This document shows positions 12,154 to 64,000 of a stretch of 64,000 nt of DNA, one piece after another; positions within the stretch are counted from its first letter, which is position 1, and every line of letters starts with the position of its first letter. A program made the position numbers and the translations under genes. The stretch is from Owenia fusiformis (Eukaryota > Annelida > Polychaeta > Sabellida > Oweniidae). The notes beneath the pieces are model-generated. The model made no database searches, was not told the DNA's origin, and worked only from the letters and a program-made list of their open reading frames with translations. The stretch is from contig CAIIXF020000011.1 of NCBI GenBank assembly GCA_903813345.2, positions 31,676,166 to 31,740,165 of the forward strand, written 5' to 3'.

Positions 12154-13153
12154 CACGGGGTACCATCGAATAATTTTGGCAACGTACCAGAGAACGACAT
12201 TTTACTAAGAAATGGCAATAATTTAGCACAATATATTTTTTAACTAGAGTTCTATTTTGATTTTGACAAAAGTAAGTATTCCATGCAATAACTATTTCAT
12301 TCATGAGTTTGTAGGAATTCTGTTGGAACCCAGTTCTGATCAAGTACGAAGTTATTGAAATCGGCGCAGACAGACTTTACTCCGAAAGATGGTTTTTCGA
12401 TTATAACTTTTCACAACATTTAAGTATAGACTTTTGAAAAAAGTACAGAATAGTCCTTATACTTTTGAATAATTCTGTTATTTCTGATTCACACGACTCT
12501 GATTTGTTTAATTAAAAAAAAGTTTTAAAAATATTACTTAGGAACGTAACCGGAGCTGGGAACGTAACCGGAGCAGATCAGTTGAATTATTTAATCAAAA
12601 AAATTAAAATATATGATTTAAAGCACATATACTAATTTAAAAACATACGGGAGTGTTCGAATGCGTATTTATTAATACGTATGCTTTAAATCATATATTT
12701 TATTTTTTTAAATTATATAATTCAACTGATCTGCTCCGGTTACGTTCCCAGCTCCGGTTACGTTCCTAAGTAATATTTTTAAAACTTTTTTTTAATTAAA
12801 CAAATCAGAGTCGTGTGAATCAGAAATAACATAATTATTCAAAAGTATAAGGACTATTCTGTACTTTTTTCAAAAGTCTATACTTAAATGTTGTGAAAAG
12901 TTATAATCGAAAAACCATCTTTCGGAGTAAAGTCCGACTGCGCCGATTTCAATAACTTCGTACTTGATCAGAACTGGGTTCCAACAGAATTCCTACAAAC
13001 TCATGAATGAAATAGCCATTGCATGGAATACTTACTTTTGTCAAAATCAAAGTAGAACTCTAGTTAAAAAATATATTGTGCTAAATTATTGCCATTTCTT
13101 AGTAAAATGTCGTTCTCCGGTACGTTGCCAAAATTATTCGATGGTACCCCGTG
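12154..13153. mobile_element. 1000-bp foldback transposon with 472-bp inverted arms
   Basis: Left arm 12154-12625 and right arm 12682-13153 are near-perfect inverted copies separated by a 56-bp spacer. The ends read CACGGGGTACCATCG and its complement. An exact 5-bp duplication ACAAG flanks the element (12149-12153, 13154-13158). Each arm carries two copies of GGAACGTAACCGGAGC (12541 and 12559; complements at 12733 and 12751). Mirror-image 60-70-codon open frames in the arms are a consequence of the symmetry. No transposase is encoded. CAC ends plus a 5-bp duplication resemble the Transib/RAG type, which is inference only. Confidence 0.9.
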
Positions 13154-14028
13154 ACAAGGGCTTGTAGACAGATGAGACATTTTTGACCACATCAAAATAT
13201 TGACCTGGTTCCTAGCACCATAAAAGACGATGCTATGAGGTTAAATAGGTATAAGATATGTTTTCAGGATAATGTTACCAGCCATGTTTGCAATGTATTT
13301 CTATTATTCATTTCTCAAGCGTTTCTGATAACTTTAATATCTGATGTTTGAAAATCTGTAGAATGAACCTTGTATAAATTATTCTATTATCTTAAAATAA
13401 TCATGGTTATTCTTTTACTCAATCTTTGTATTAATACATGAGCCTTTGATTTTTAATAGTAATCTAATCCTTCTCAGTGATCTATCTATCTATCATTGAT
13501 GTAACAAGGCAATTCACCAAGCTGAAAATTACCGTTGATATTTTATGACAATTACATTGAAAATCTGTTAGCACCCAATTGAGAGTTTATAGAATCATGA
13601 AAATTAAAATTTTTGATCAGTTCGTTACATTTGAGGCAAAATTTTGTTCTTAGTATAAAAATGATCCTTGAGGAAACCCTACTTTATTGGCCATTCTGAG
13701 GATATGGCCTTAATAAGTGTCACAAGCCTCTCCTTTTGATTCCCAAATGTTTGGAGACTAAGACACTCAAGGTCCTCCTCTATATCAATTACCAGTCCCA
13801 TGTTGCATTGTGGGATGCTTGAACCTGTTGTGTTTTATCTGAAATATGAAAAAGGAAAATTGACTCTCATTGTGATAAATGAAAATACAATATAATCTAA
13901 CAGTTTTTATATTCATTTTGATTATGAACAAAATTAAAAGCTTAGCTCCATCTTGGGTACTTCTGGGTGCTTGACCATAATTGGTTGACCCTTGTTGCTT
14001 GACCCCCCCATTGCTTTATGCATTCTAG

Positions 14029-46257
<32,229 letters not shown>

Positions 46258-47210
46258 ACCTTATAAGGAGCCATGAGCCATATAAGGAGTTTAAATATCA
46301 TTTACCTTATATGGAATTTATATATGACAATGTAACAATCATATCATCATGAATATTTTGTGTCTTACATGCTAACATTGTGAAGTACTTTAACACCTTG
46401 ATTTGATCTTCATTCAAATATTATAAAACCCAATGACTTAATTTTAAGATCAGGAAACTAATATATGAATCATATATCATATGAGAATCAGTGGTCTTCA
46501 TGAAAAATATAAAATGAACTAAGTGTGATACTATAGTACAACTGAACCCTTCAGTCTACATCAATATTTTTAAATATAAAACCCACCACAAGGTAGCCTT
46601 TATTGAAGACAAACTAGGTCTCGATTGAATAATATATGTGTGAAATAATATAGTTATAAATGAATTATTGAAATCATAAGGTAGAGAATAGATACTAGAA
46701 CCGCTTATTAACTTTTTATTAAGCTTTCAAACAGATCTGATAGACAGACCACTTATCCATTTCCTTGCCAATTTTTGAAATCTCACACAGACACATTCAA
46801 TGCTACATGGAAATTTTTTTGACTTAAAAGGCAGCTCAACATACGATATGTGGTCATTTTGTTTTCTACCATGCATAAGATAATAGAAAGTATGTAGAAA
46901 TAAGTATTTCAACTTAGTGACATTTTATTTTGCTATTGTGCATTTTGTATTGTGATGCCCACCTTTTTCATCATATGTTGTGAATATAAGTATCAGTCCA
47001 CGAGTAATGCTAAAATGAGTAAAAACTAATACAAGAATTGTTGTTTGTTTTATGCATACATTTATTTATTTATAGTCCCATGTATTTTACAATATAGTCC
47101 CACTTTAACACATCAGTCAACTGTTAATACAGTTGAGGGTTCATTGAACAAATGAGAACTAAAGAAGCAAGTCAAATTTTGTATTTGATATCTTCAGTTA
47201 GGAAGACATA

Positions 47211-47386
47211 CAGTAAACCTGTCTAATCCAAATGCCTCTGGGACTTGTGAAAGTGTTCAGATTAGCAGGTGCTCACATTCAAAGTTTCATAAACATGTAA
47301 GTCAATAAATAATTGGGACTAAGGAAAAGTGTTCACGTTGAGAGGTGTTAGGATTAGGGAGGTGTTTGGATGTAAAGGTTTCACTG
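47211..47386. mobile_element. TA-flanked MITE (Tc1/mariner- or pogo-like), copy 1
   Basis: The ends are CAGTAAACCTGTCTAAT and AGGTTTCACTG, with TA on both sides (47209-47210, 47387-47388). The interior has repeated GTGTTCGGATTAG-like segments. Copy 2 is at 59384. A TA duplication is typical of Tc1/mariner-class elements. Confidence 0.8.
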
Positions 47387-48151
47387 TATCTCTAAATGAG
47401 TATGTGTTAAAATTACAATGTGAGATTGAGCTCTCAACTATTTGTATCCGCATAACAGGATTGTGTGCTTAGCCTCTGTCATCAGCTAGTACATATTTGT
47501 ATAGATTTATGAGATTAAAATATTTTGAAAATTTCAACATGAAATTTTGTGTATATTTTCTAAATTGATTGATGAGTTTAAGCCATACACATTTTGTAAT
47601 ATAATTGTAACTCTGAGGCATTTCCATGACAGAGATTTTCAAGAAATCCTAGACATAATATTTGTTTTGTGCATAGTATTGCATCGTACATGATATGCAC
47701 TGTGGTATATTGTAATGTGCATATTGTATTGCATTAACCATTGTATATTGCATCGCACAACTATTGCATTTGCACTGGTATGTTGCATAATACACTTTTA
47801 TGATATATTATATAGTCTTTATATTGTATGTGATATTGTATTGTGTGTGGTAAATTGTATGAGGCAAAGTAAATGTATATTGTGCTATTTTGTAAGAAAA
47901 TGTTGAAAACAAAATATGAAAATATTGTGAATATTCAAATGACATCATTAAGCAGATGTTAATCATGACTACAATTTATACAGGCTTTACATGTTTCAAA
48001 TTATTTTGTTTTAATATCCAGTTATGGCTTTGGCCTTTATGGTGTATGAAGTTATATAATATTTATTATGTACATGAGCATTCCTTTATAATTATTAGCA
48101 GGTCATTATGACCTTGGATTTAATATATGAAGCAATTTGATATAAAAATGC

Positions 48152-48157
48152 AATAAA
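48152..48157 (+). terminator. Poly(A) signal for the Slp gene
   Basis: AATAAA followed about 10 nt later by a GT-rich stretch. It lies 1.9 kb after the stop codon. Confidence 0.5.
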
Positions 48158-48211
48158 GAGTTGTGATGTTGGTTAAATGTTTGAAAGCAAGCATCGAGTT
48201 TGTCTACTTAA

Positions 48212-48407
48212 AGGAGTATTCCACATCAAGATTTCCTAGTGAAATTGCTAATGTTACACATTGCTTAATGTTTTAATCCAGTATGTTGTTGTAAGGATAT
48301 AAATATATTCATATGGTTTAAAATCAACAGGTAGAAATGTAGCATTTGCAACTCAGTTCAAAATGGTTGCCTTAACTGCCATATTTACTTTGGTGTGGAA
48401 TGTTCCT
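48212..48407. mobile_element. TTAA-flanked MITE, 196 bp
   Basis: The ends AGGAGTATTCCACA and TGTGGAATGTTCCT are inverted copies with two mismatches. TTAA lies directly outside both ends (48208-48211 and 48408-48411). The TTAA duplication is typical of piggyBac and Kolobok elements; no transposase is present. Confidence 0.8.
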
Positions 48408-48411
48408 TTAA

Positions 48412-51032
48412 TGATAACTTTAACATGAAAAAGTTCAGGAATAAAATGCAATTCAGAACTTCTTAAGGATGTCATACGTGTCAAGGATTTTTTTGAAATT
48501 GTGGGTTGTTTGAAAAAATTCAGGGTGAAAATCGGGATTCTTTTTTTGTAAAATCAGGAGAAAATCTGGATTTCTATTCAACAATTGGGAGAAAATAAGG
48601 GTTTCTAAAAAATCAGGAGAAAAATTGGACTAAATCTACAATTTTAAAAATTGGGAGAAAATCTGGATTTTTTCAATTTGGGACTTGACAGGTGAGGGAT
48701 ATGTTCAAAAACAATTAATACATACATATAAGACCTATGTACAATTTTACTTTTGGAGATCATGAAATTCATGTATCTTTTCAGATATCTGTGATTACCA
48801 TTACATATGTTAGAGACCAAAATATTGAAGAGATGTAACTGGTTAACTCAAGTGCATAGATAAGGTGCATGGTTTTGACACTTGTATGTATAAGCTTATG
48901 CAGGTGACTTATATTTATAATTTGTATATTACATTTATTTTGTTATGCGGTTGAGGATTGTAAATATTTATTCCAAAGTAATTTTATGTTATGTAAAATA
49001 TTAAAGCTAACATTATTTTTTCATCCTGTTTAAAGAAATATTATTTATATATATGCATTGATCTTGAATCAAAGTACATGTCCACCAAAAATAGCCTCAG
49101 AATAAAAACTTGTTGTTCAAATATCTGGAATTTAAATCTCAAAAATAGATTGAGCTTTGCCTCATTGAATTAAACTGAAATGAATGAGACCATAACCACT
49201 GCAATAATTTAGTCAGGAATTTGATTTTTTTAAATTCCAGAAATCTGAACAGAAGTGTATTATATTATTTTAATGGTTGGGTTAATTGATTATATTGTAC
49301 CGTATTCCGTTGTTCATCAAAATTCGCAAAAAATAATTGATAGTTATGATTTCTAGTATAAATTTATATTGCTTTGATTTTAAAAGAACAAACATCTGTT
49401 GTATGGTCCCAAGAAATGTCTCATTTAAGGTGGCTCTTTACCTAGAGTAATGCTTCAACTATGTTATCTTGAGGCTTAACATTGAACTGAATGTACAGAT
49501 ATAAATCACACATTTTGATAAGTATAGAATTGCAAAGAAAGTAAAGGGGAAATTGAATAATCCACTTTCAGGTTTGAAAATATTAGACATTTCATTTACT
49601 GACACAGTCTCAGGAAACTGAAATTGACATGTAAAGTGAATAGAAAATGGCCTCAGATTCAGGGACTTTCTGGTGCTGTGCATGAGACTGTGAAAATATT
49701 AGAGAAATTATCTGAAATCACATAAACCAATGATCAATTTTATTACTACAGTAGGATGGACCAAAGATGTTAGTAGGAGATCACGAAAATTAGTTACATA
49801 TTTCTTTGATAACAACAGGTTTTGATGTTTATGAAAATGGCAATAGAGTCTTGCCATATAATGCATTACAGGTAGAACAGTAATATAGTGAATGTACTTT
49901 GTACAGACTAACATTATATACAAGTGAAATAAACAGAATTTTCTACACAAAATTATCTTCTGTTTTTGAAAAGAAAAATTGATCACATAAACAAGATCCA
50001 TAGCTAGTAACTTTGGTTGTCATATTTACATGTAATGATGGTGGGAATAAACCTTCATTTTTCTGGAAAATGGATTCAACAAAATTTCCAAATGTCAAAG
50101 GCTTTACGCTGGGTTTGACAACAGAATCTATACTCATTGAGTTTAACACCAAGCTCTAAATGGGTATATACAACAGGGTCCACATTCTCATGTTAAGACA
50201 CCGTAGATTTGACTCATTAGCCCTGAAGCCAATTTTAAATATAAGTTACTCTAGAAAAACTAAAGATTTTTACAATCATGTATTCATTTTTTATTTACTA
50301 TTTATTATTTAGGGATTTTGTGCATTGTGCACACATTTTTTGCATTGAATTCTCAATTATTTCACCATTTGATAAAATTCTGGGGATCCTCTGGGAGATG
50401 TTATATTTGTTAGTGTACATTCACTTTTAATTTTTGTCTCCTCCACAGCTCTGACTATGCCTTTAACATGTTTGATGCAATAAAAAAATGGTACATTATC
50501 TACTCTGGTTTTAGCAATTTACGGATACTAAAAACGCTCAGATTGCACCAAAAACCATCAAAAAAGTTCTAGGCGACAATGCCCCAACCTCCCTTTATTG
50601 CCTCCCCTGAGTGGGCATACCATCTTTATAAAACATATTGTTGCAAAGTATTGTAAATCCTGTGTTTAACTGAGAGAAGATTTTTGAGAAAATACTCTTG
50701 AATTACCTGTACAAAAGGAGGACTTTATTTTGAAATAGCATAATTTAAAAACAAACAAAAATGTTAAACCAAATCAACCTTGAAATGAACCTTGAAATTC
50801 ACCCATTTATCTTTTGTTTACAGTCATGTCACAAACCCTTGTACATTCCTGCAAAAAATGGACCAAAATTGGAATTTTGTAATTCAAGTTGTAATGTTGT
50901 TGAGAGGGTTACACTGCATCAAGCTTAATAAACACATGTTACTGGCCTGTAGAACTAGCTTGACATTTCATTTTCAGCAGCTTTTTTCCCCACTACTTAC
51001 ATCAATACACATTGTTCTGTGTTAACTGAAAG
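48412..51032. other. Intergenic spacer between Slp and the intronless gene
   Basis: AT-rich. A degenerate repeat of GGGAGAAAATC-GGATTT type lies at 48520-48690. Open frames here (49459, 49708, 49943, 50792) are short and show no coding character. I see no clear promoter motif for the downstream gene. Confidence 0.65.
48520..48690. repeat. Degenerate tandem repeat, AATCAGGAGAAAATCTGGAT type
   Basis: About five imperfect units of 25-35 bp with the core (T)GGGAGAAAAT or CAGGAGAAAA. Confidence 0.6.
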
Positions 51033-52109
51033 ATGAGGGCAAATCAATTGAAGTGTATACATGGATGTATTCTTTTCATATCTTTGACATTCTTCGGATT
51101 TGGGCTCAACTGGTTAGTGAACTCATATGAAGGAAAAGAACCAGTGAACTCATATGAAAGAAAAAACCCAAGCACTATCGACAACGTTGATGCTGGCTGT
51201 TGGAACAAAGATTTTCGAAAAATTGTAGGTAAAGGGTTTTACCGATGTCGTAAAGGTGTGATGAAATGGTCTAGAGCTGATGTCATTAAGGAGCTTATGA
51301 AATTTAAAGATGTTTATGACAATCGTCCTTCAGCAACAAACAAATGGGGCACAAGAATAATGCACCAATTTGGACTGTGGATAATAATTCGACAACTTGA
51401 CCCTCTATATATAATCGAAAGTGGAATAAACAGTGGTCTAGGGACATGGATGTTGAGACAGGCTGCCCCTACTGCAAAACTTATAATGCTCGAACCTAGT
51501 AAGACAAATCTAATATACAAAGATACAATGAACGACAGTGTCTATCTTCAAGGTGTTAACTTCAAAGATTTCTCTGAAGTAAAGTGGGAAAAATACATTA
51601 GTAACATGGATAGGTCACTCGTGTTTTTTGATGACCATCAGTCTCATTATAAACGTGTGAAACAATCAAAAGACTTGGGGTTCAAACATCTAGTATTTGA
51701 TGACAATGGCCACCCTACTAAAGGAGATGTATACTCCATAAGTCAAGCATGTGATGCAGGACGTTGTATCACAGATATGGTAAACGAAGGGGTTAAAATA
51801 GTTATGAAGGATAATTTTGGAAAAGTGAAGAAAGTCATATCTGATGAGGAATCAATCAAAATGGCTCAGTACATATATGACTCGATTGATACATACTACC
51901 AAGTACACCCACTGTGGAACATAACTAAGGCAAGAAGAAAAAAAATAGGTTTTTATTTATTACCACATGACATATCATACAAAATCAACCCACTTCCTTT
52001 GCTGACAAAGCAGCAAGCAGAAATATATCAGAAGAATTTTACGCACCAGCCACTACAAATGGACGATTTGAATCAATATGCAAATATGTGCTATATTAGA
52101 TTGAAGTAG
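51033..52109 (+). CDS. Intronless gene: uncharacterised type II membrane protein, 358 aa
   Basis: A single open frame with no sign of splicing. Residues 9-29 form a hydrophobic signal anchor after a short basic start, so the rest would lie in the Golgi lumen or outside the cell. A 9-residue segment VNSYE(G/R)K(E/N)P is tandemly duplicated at 29-46. Residues 126-139 (YIIESGINSGLGTW) resemble the glycine-rich loop of class I methyltransferases, followed by LIMLEP. FFDDHQ (198-203) and VFDDN (221-225) look like further active-site acids. N-glycosylation sequons occur at NDS (167), NIT and NFT. I do not recognise a named family; a Rossmann-fold methyltransferase-like or related enzyme is an inference. 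The intronless form may mean a retrocopy origin. AATAAA lies 92 nt after the stop. Confidence 0.85.
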   Translation: MRANQLKCIHGCILFISLTFFGFGLNWLVNSYEGKEPVNSYERKNPSTIDNVDAGCWNKDFRKIVGKGFYRCRKGVMKWSRADVIKELMKFKDVYDNRPSATNKWGTRIMHQFGLWIIIRQLDPLYIIESGINSGLGTWMLRQAAPTAKLIMLEPSKTNLIYKDTMNDSVYLQGVNFKDFSEVKWEKYISNMDRSLVFFDDHQSHYKRVKQSKDLGFKHLVFDDNGHPTKGDVYSISQACDAGRCITDMVNEGVKIVMKDNFGKVKKVISDEESIKMAQYIYDSIDTYYQVHPLWNITKARRKKIGFYLLPHDISYKINPLPLLTKQQAEIYQKNFTHQPLQMDDLNQYANMCYIRLK

Positions 52110-52200
52110 ATCTTGTTAACTGGAAGCACATATTAGATTATCACTATATTAATATATAGTTTCAAATTGTAGCAATGCATCACTGATATTGATTTGAAAA

Positions 52201-52206
52201 AATAAA
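52201..52206 (+). terminator. Poly(A) signal of the intronless gene
   Basis: AATAAA 92 nt after the TAG stop. Confidence 0.6.
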
Positions 52207-52771
52207 GATAAATAGGGATCCCCGATCAAAATTTAATCGATGATTTTTCATATTTCATTATTGAAAAAAATACAAATGGGTTATTCTATTTATCATATAG
52301 CTTTCGATTATTCTCATGGAAGAGAATATTACACGAATGTGGTAGAATGGGTCATTCTATTTATCATATTATACTTTCTTTATCATTTGGAATTTGGATT
52401 GAAGAGAATATTATACAAATAAGGTAGAAAGGGCTATTTTCTTCTTTAACATTATCATTCTTCATTCAGTCACATGATTTTATACATGTATTTAAAGATT
52501 TTCCCCTACCATGGCAATCCCGGTCCATTAGTATACACTTCATCACATGTGATGGAGACATTAATAACAACCAATTCTTAAATATTTTACATTGCATAAA
52601 TGACTGTTGATATAATAAACAAATGTGCTCTCATTATAGACTATTTTCTTTTATTGTTGTATGCTTCTGTTTACATGGAAAAAGCAAATACATTTTCCTT
52701 CTAAGATACAAAGTCCATATCTCTGATGTAAAGTTTATATATCAAGTATCTTAATAAGCATAGTCCATATA
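52207..52771. other. Convergent 3' region between the intronless gene and PRMT3
   Basis: About 440 bp separate the two facing poly(A) signals. It holds a diverged direct duplication (52275-52345 and 52346-52430) sharing AATGGGTTATTCTATTTATC and AAGAGAATATTA. The 60-codon open frame at 52240 is an effect of this repeat. Confidence 0.7.
52650..52655 (-). terminator. Poly(A) signal of PRMT3
   Basis: AATAAA on the minus strand, 117 nt after the PRMT3 stop codon. Confidence 0.55.
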
Positions 52772-61838
<9,067 letters not shown>

Positions 61839-62132
61839 TGTCTCATGGTTATGTTATTGAATATAGGGGGGGGGGGGCTGTGAGATGAGCTTCATGCTAA
61901 TATGTTGGGGGTTGGAAGGAGATTGATGTTTGAGAAACAATCTTACAAAGGTCCAGTGGAAAAACTTAAAGATGCCATTTCTTTGTTCTGGGCTATACTG
62001 ATCAAAAACCATTAATAAATAATAAAATATTGTCTTAACTTTTTATATACAATTCTCATCCATTTACAATGCTTCAAGTTTTATACGATCCTTGGATTGT
62101 GAACTCCCCATGAAACGTATTTTGATACATGA

Positions 62133-62294
62133 CAGGCCCGTAGCCAGGATTTGCCAAGGGGGGGTTCAGTTTTCAAAAATTTCCAGAGGGCCCAAATATG
62201 GCTAAAATGACTTGAGAAGTGCTCAAAATGGTGAAAAACTGCATGATTTTGAAAGAATTTTTGGCCCTGCAAACCCCCCCTGGCTACGGGCCTG
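62133..62294 (+). mobile_element. CAGGCCC-ended MITE, copy 3
   Basis: 162 bp, ends CAGGCCCGTAGCCAGG and CCTGGCTACGGGCCTG, flanked by an exact 5-bp duplication CATGA (62128-62132 and 62295-62299). Interior as in copy 2 but with shorter G and C runs. Confidence 0.9.
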
Positions 62295-62855
62295 CATGAC
62301 AACTATAAATTGGATATTTCAATATCATTTTCCCATCTATCTCCCCTGTATTCTTTCCCCAAACTTGGCTTGTACCTTAAACAGGCCAATTAGAAGTGAA
62401 TAAATCCTAATTATCATAGATATGAATTATAATCCATGGATTTGAATGGCAAGGATTATAAATGGATCTTCAAAACAGAATTGTGATTGATTATAAAATA
62501 ACCTGCATTTAGGTTTTGGATTTGGTTAAGAACTAATTCTAGAATCCGTTAACTTCCTTGAAATATTTGAACAGCATGCATTATTTCTGCAAAAATTCAT
62601 CATTTTCATGTAAAACAAAAATCACAAACTGAGGTGCATGTTGAGTTTATTACAGTGAATACAATATAACAGTTTACACTTTACATGACATAATAAATAA
62701 AATATTGTTTATATCCACACAATCCAGAGTAGCCTGGTGAAGGTAAATCTATACAATAAAGGCTACCTCTGAAGAACTTCTCATAACAGATGAGGTCTCA
62801 TACCCCCATTAGGGTCAAAATGATGATGATATGACAGATATCCTTAGGGGAAAAC

Positions 62856-62993
62856 AAGGCATTAACATGCAAAATGTCACAACCTACCATTTGTTACACA
62901 TGCCATTATTTATGACGAATCCTGAACACAGTCCACAAAAAAGTTGAAGACAATCATTCATTATGTCACTACTTGTGGTTGTGACATAATAAA
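62856..62993 (-). repeat. 150-bp interspersed family, copy 4 (reversed)
   Basis: Read on the minus strand it starts TTATTATGTCACAACCACAA, with TATGTCAC facing GTGACATA as a small hairpin, and ends GTAACAAATGGTAGGTTGTG then ACATTTTGCATGTTAATGCC. Confidence 0.75.
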
Positions 62994-64000
62994 GACTGGG
63001 AGAAGAAGCTGTTAATGGAAAGTTAATTATTCCACCTCTTTGTTGACTATTTCTCTTTTGCTTCTTCAAAAATATAGACAATATTCCAAACAGTTTTCCA
63101 AGTTAAATTTGAGGAAACATAACATTTTTTGTATAGATTCGATATAATTTGAACACAATACAAATATTGTTATACCTATGTCTAAATGTAATTTTAATCT
63201 TATTCAAGTGTCTACTTTACATTCTGGTTACCCTGTATTTTCTTAAGTCTTTATTTTCTTAAGGCCTATAAATATTCTGATATTGAAGTCTTGGCCCAAG
63301 TCTTTGGACTCCCCCCACAACTACTATTTAGTGGCGTAAGGTTTTTCTTCTTTAGTTCAGATTAATGCATTAAAACTGCCAAAGTTAAAGATTGGTGACA
63401 GTTTTTTACACAAAATATACAATGAAAAATATGATAAACAAAAAGTGAGTCACACTGGAGCTAAAAGCAATAATACTCACACCGCTGTTTTTTGCAATTT
63501 TCTCAGTGAGCAGGTATTTTGATAAAATACTCAAAAATGAAATAAAAAAAGTTTGAGTTTTAACCCCGCCCCCTACCGATGGGACCAATGTTTGAATTTG
63601 CTAATTTATGATATTGCACTTAAAGGCTTTATCCAGGAGAAGAGGAAATAATGAAATAAACTGTTTAGAGAGACAAGACTGTGGGATTTTTGACAAAAAG
63701 CATTTAACAGACAAAATGATTGGTAATGGATTAGAAGTAGAAACAGTTGTAAAATTCCTCATAATAGGAACTTTTGGTAAAAAAAGAAGTTACTCACTAA
63801 TTTGCCTTTTCCTAATAAAACAGCGCTTATTCTATTACAGTTTATGAAGGAGTGAGAAACTGCAGTCAATATAATTTGTTTGTAAGGATTGTTTTTATAC
63901 CCTTATTGTCACTATATCTTTACAACTTTATCAATATCTGTACCACTTTTTCTGAACTTCTATTATATCTTGACTGGCATTGTATCTTAGAACTGCCATT

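Larger units (their letters stand above)
1..14028. other. Non-coding stretch upstream of the first Slp exon (intergenic or 5' intron)
   Basis: I find no open reading frame with coding character, no conserved domain and no exon with convincing splice sites on either strand. The sequence is AT-rich. Most longer open frames here fall in repeats. Because the first visible Slp exon starts with an acceptor, at least the right part should be an intron of that gene. The N-terminal Rab-binding Slp homology domain was looked for by eye and not found, though a small exon could have been missed. Repeats inside are listed separately. Confidence 0.6.
46258..48175 (+). other. Probable Slp 3' UTR
   Basis: AT-rich and non-coding. 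The best poly(A) signal is AATAAA at 48152-48157, followed by GTTGTGATGTTGG, a GT-rich element. An earlier AATAAA near 47304 gives a shorter alternative. Contains a TA-flanked MITE at 47211-47386 and a degenerate TATTGCAT/GTATATTG-rich tract at 47660-47880. Confidence 0.55.
61839..64000. other. Region upstream of PRMT3
   Basis: No further coding exon supported. It contains a G run (61866-61876), MITE copy 3 (62133-62294) and a reversed copy of the 150-bp family (62856-62993). A GGGGGCGGGG box with a CCAAT-type motif near 63565-63595 could belong to a minus-strand promoter; this is weak. Confidence 0.5.

Noticed and set aside
12116-13167. Mirror-image 65-75-residue open frames beginning MIRTGFQQNSYKLMNE
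   Set aside because: The pair exists because the arms are inverted copies. No transposase motif is present, so similarity between the two is not coding evidence.

Overview
The window is from an AT-rich, intron-rich animal genome, most likely a marine invertebrate bilaterian. The large introns, strong CpG depletion in coding sequence and many short palindromic and MITE-like repeats would fit a lophotrochozoan such as a mollusc, but no species can be named. Evidence: multi-exon genes with GT-AG introns whose phases join exactly, clear animal protein families, AATAAA signals, and no bacterial or viral gene organisation.

Layout. Bases 1-14028 hold no coding exon I can support. They are intergenic or 5' intron sequence with a 21-22-bp minisatellite (6003-6838), two copies of a CAGGCCC-ended MITE, two palindrome-rich composite repeats, and a 1000-bp foldback element with a 5-bp target duplication (12154-13153). 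From 14029 to 46257 (+) lie 13 exons of one synaptotagmin-like protein (Slp/SYTL, Bitesize type) gene: at least 4502 residues ending in tandem C2A and C2B domains. One exon alone is 8553 nt. The N-terminal Rab-binding domain expected for the family is not seen and should lie upstream of the window. The 3' UTR probably runs to about 48170. A TTAA-flanked MITE follows, then a mostly empty spacer.

An intronless gene (51033-52109, +) encodes a 358-aa predicted type II membrane protein of unknown function with a methyltransferase-like glycine-rich loop. Facing it, on the minus strand, is PRMT3 (52772-61838; 11 exons, 542 codons): an N-terminal C2H2 zinc finger followed by a complete arginine methyltransferase core. 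Its zinc-finger exon carries a 92-bp tandem duplication that includes the splice donor. Bases 61839-64000 lie upstream of PRMT3 and hold repeats.

The three genes show no evident functional link: Slp proteins tether vesicles and organise cortical membrane, PRMT3 methylates ribosomal protein arginines in the cytosol, and the middle gene is uncharacterised. The most unusual signals are (1) a repeat family combining a TIR-bounded block with an adjacent 140-bp hairpin whose stems differ between copies yet remain self-complementary, (2) the 1-kb foldback with CAC ends, (3) the run of five phase 1-1 exons, including the 8.5-kb one, in the Slp gene, and (4) the duplicated exon end and donor in PRMT3.
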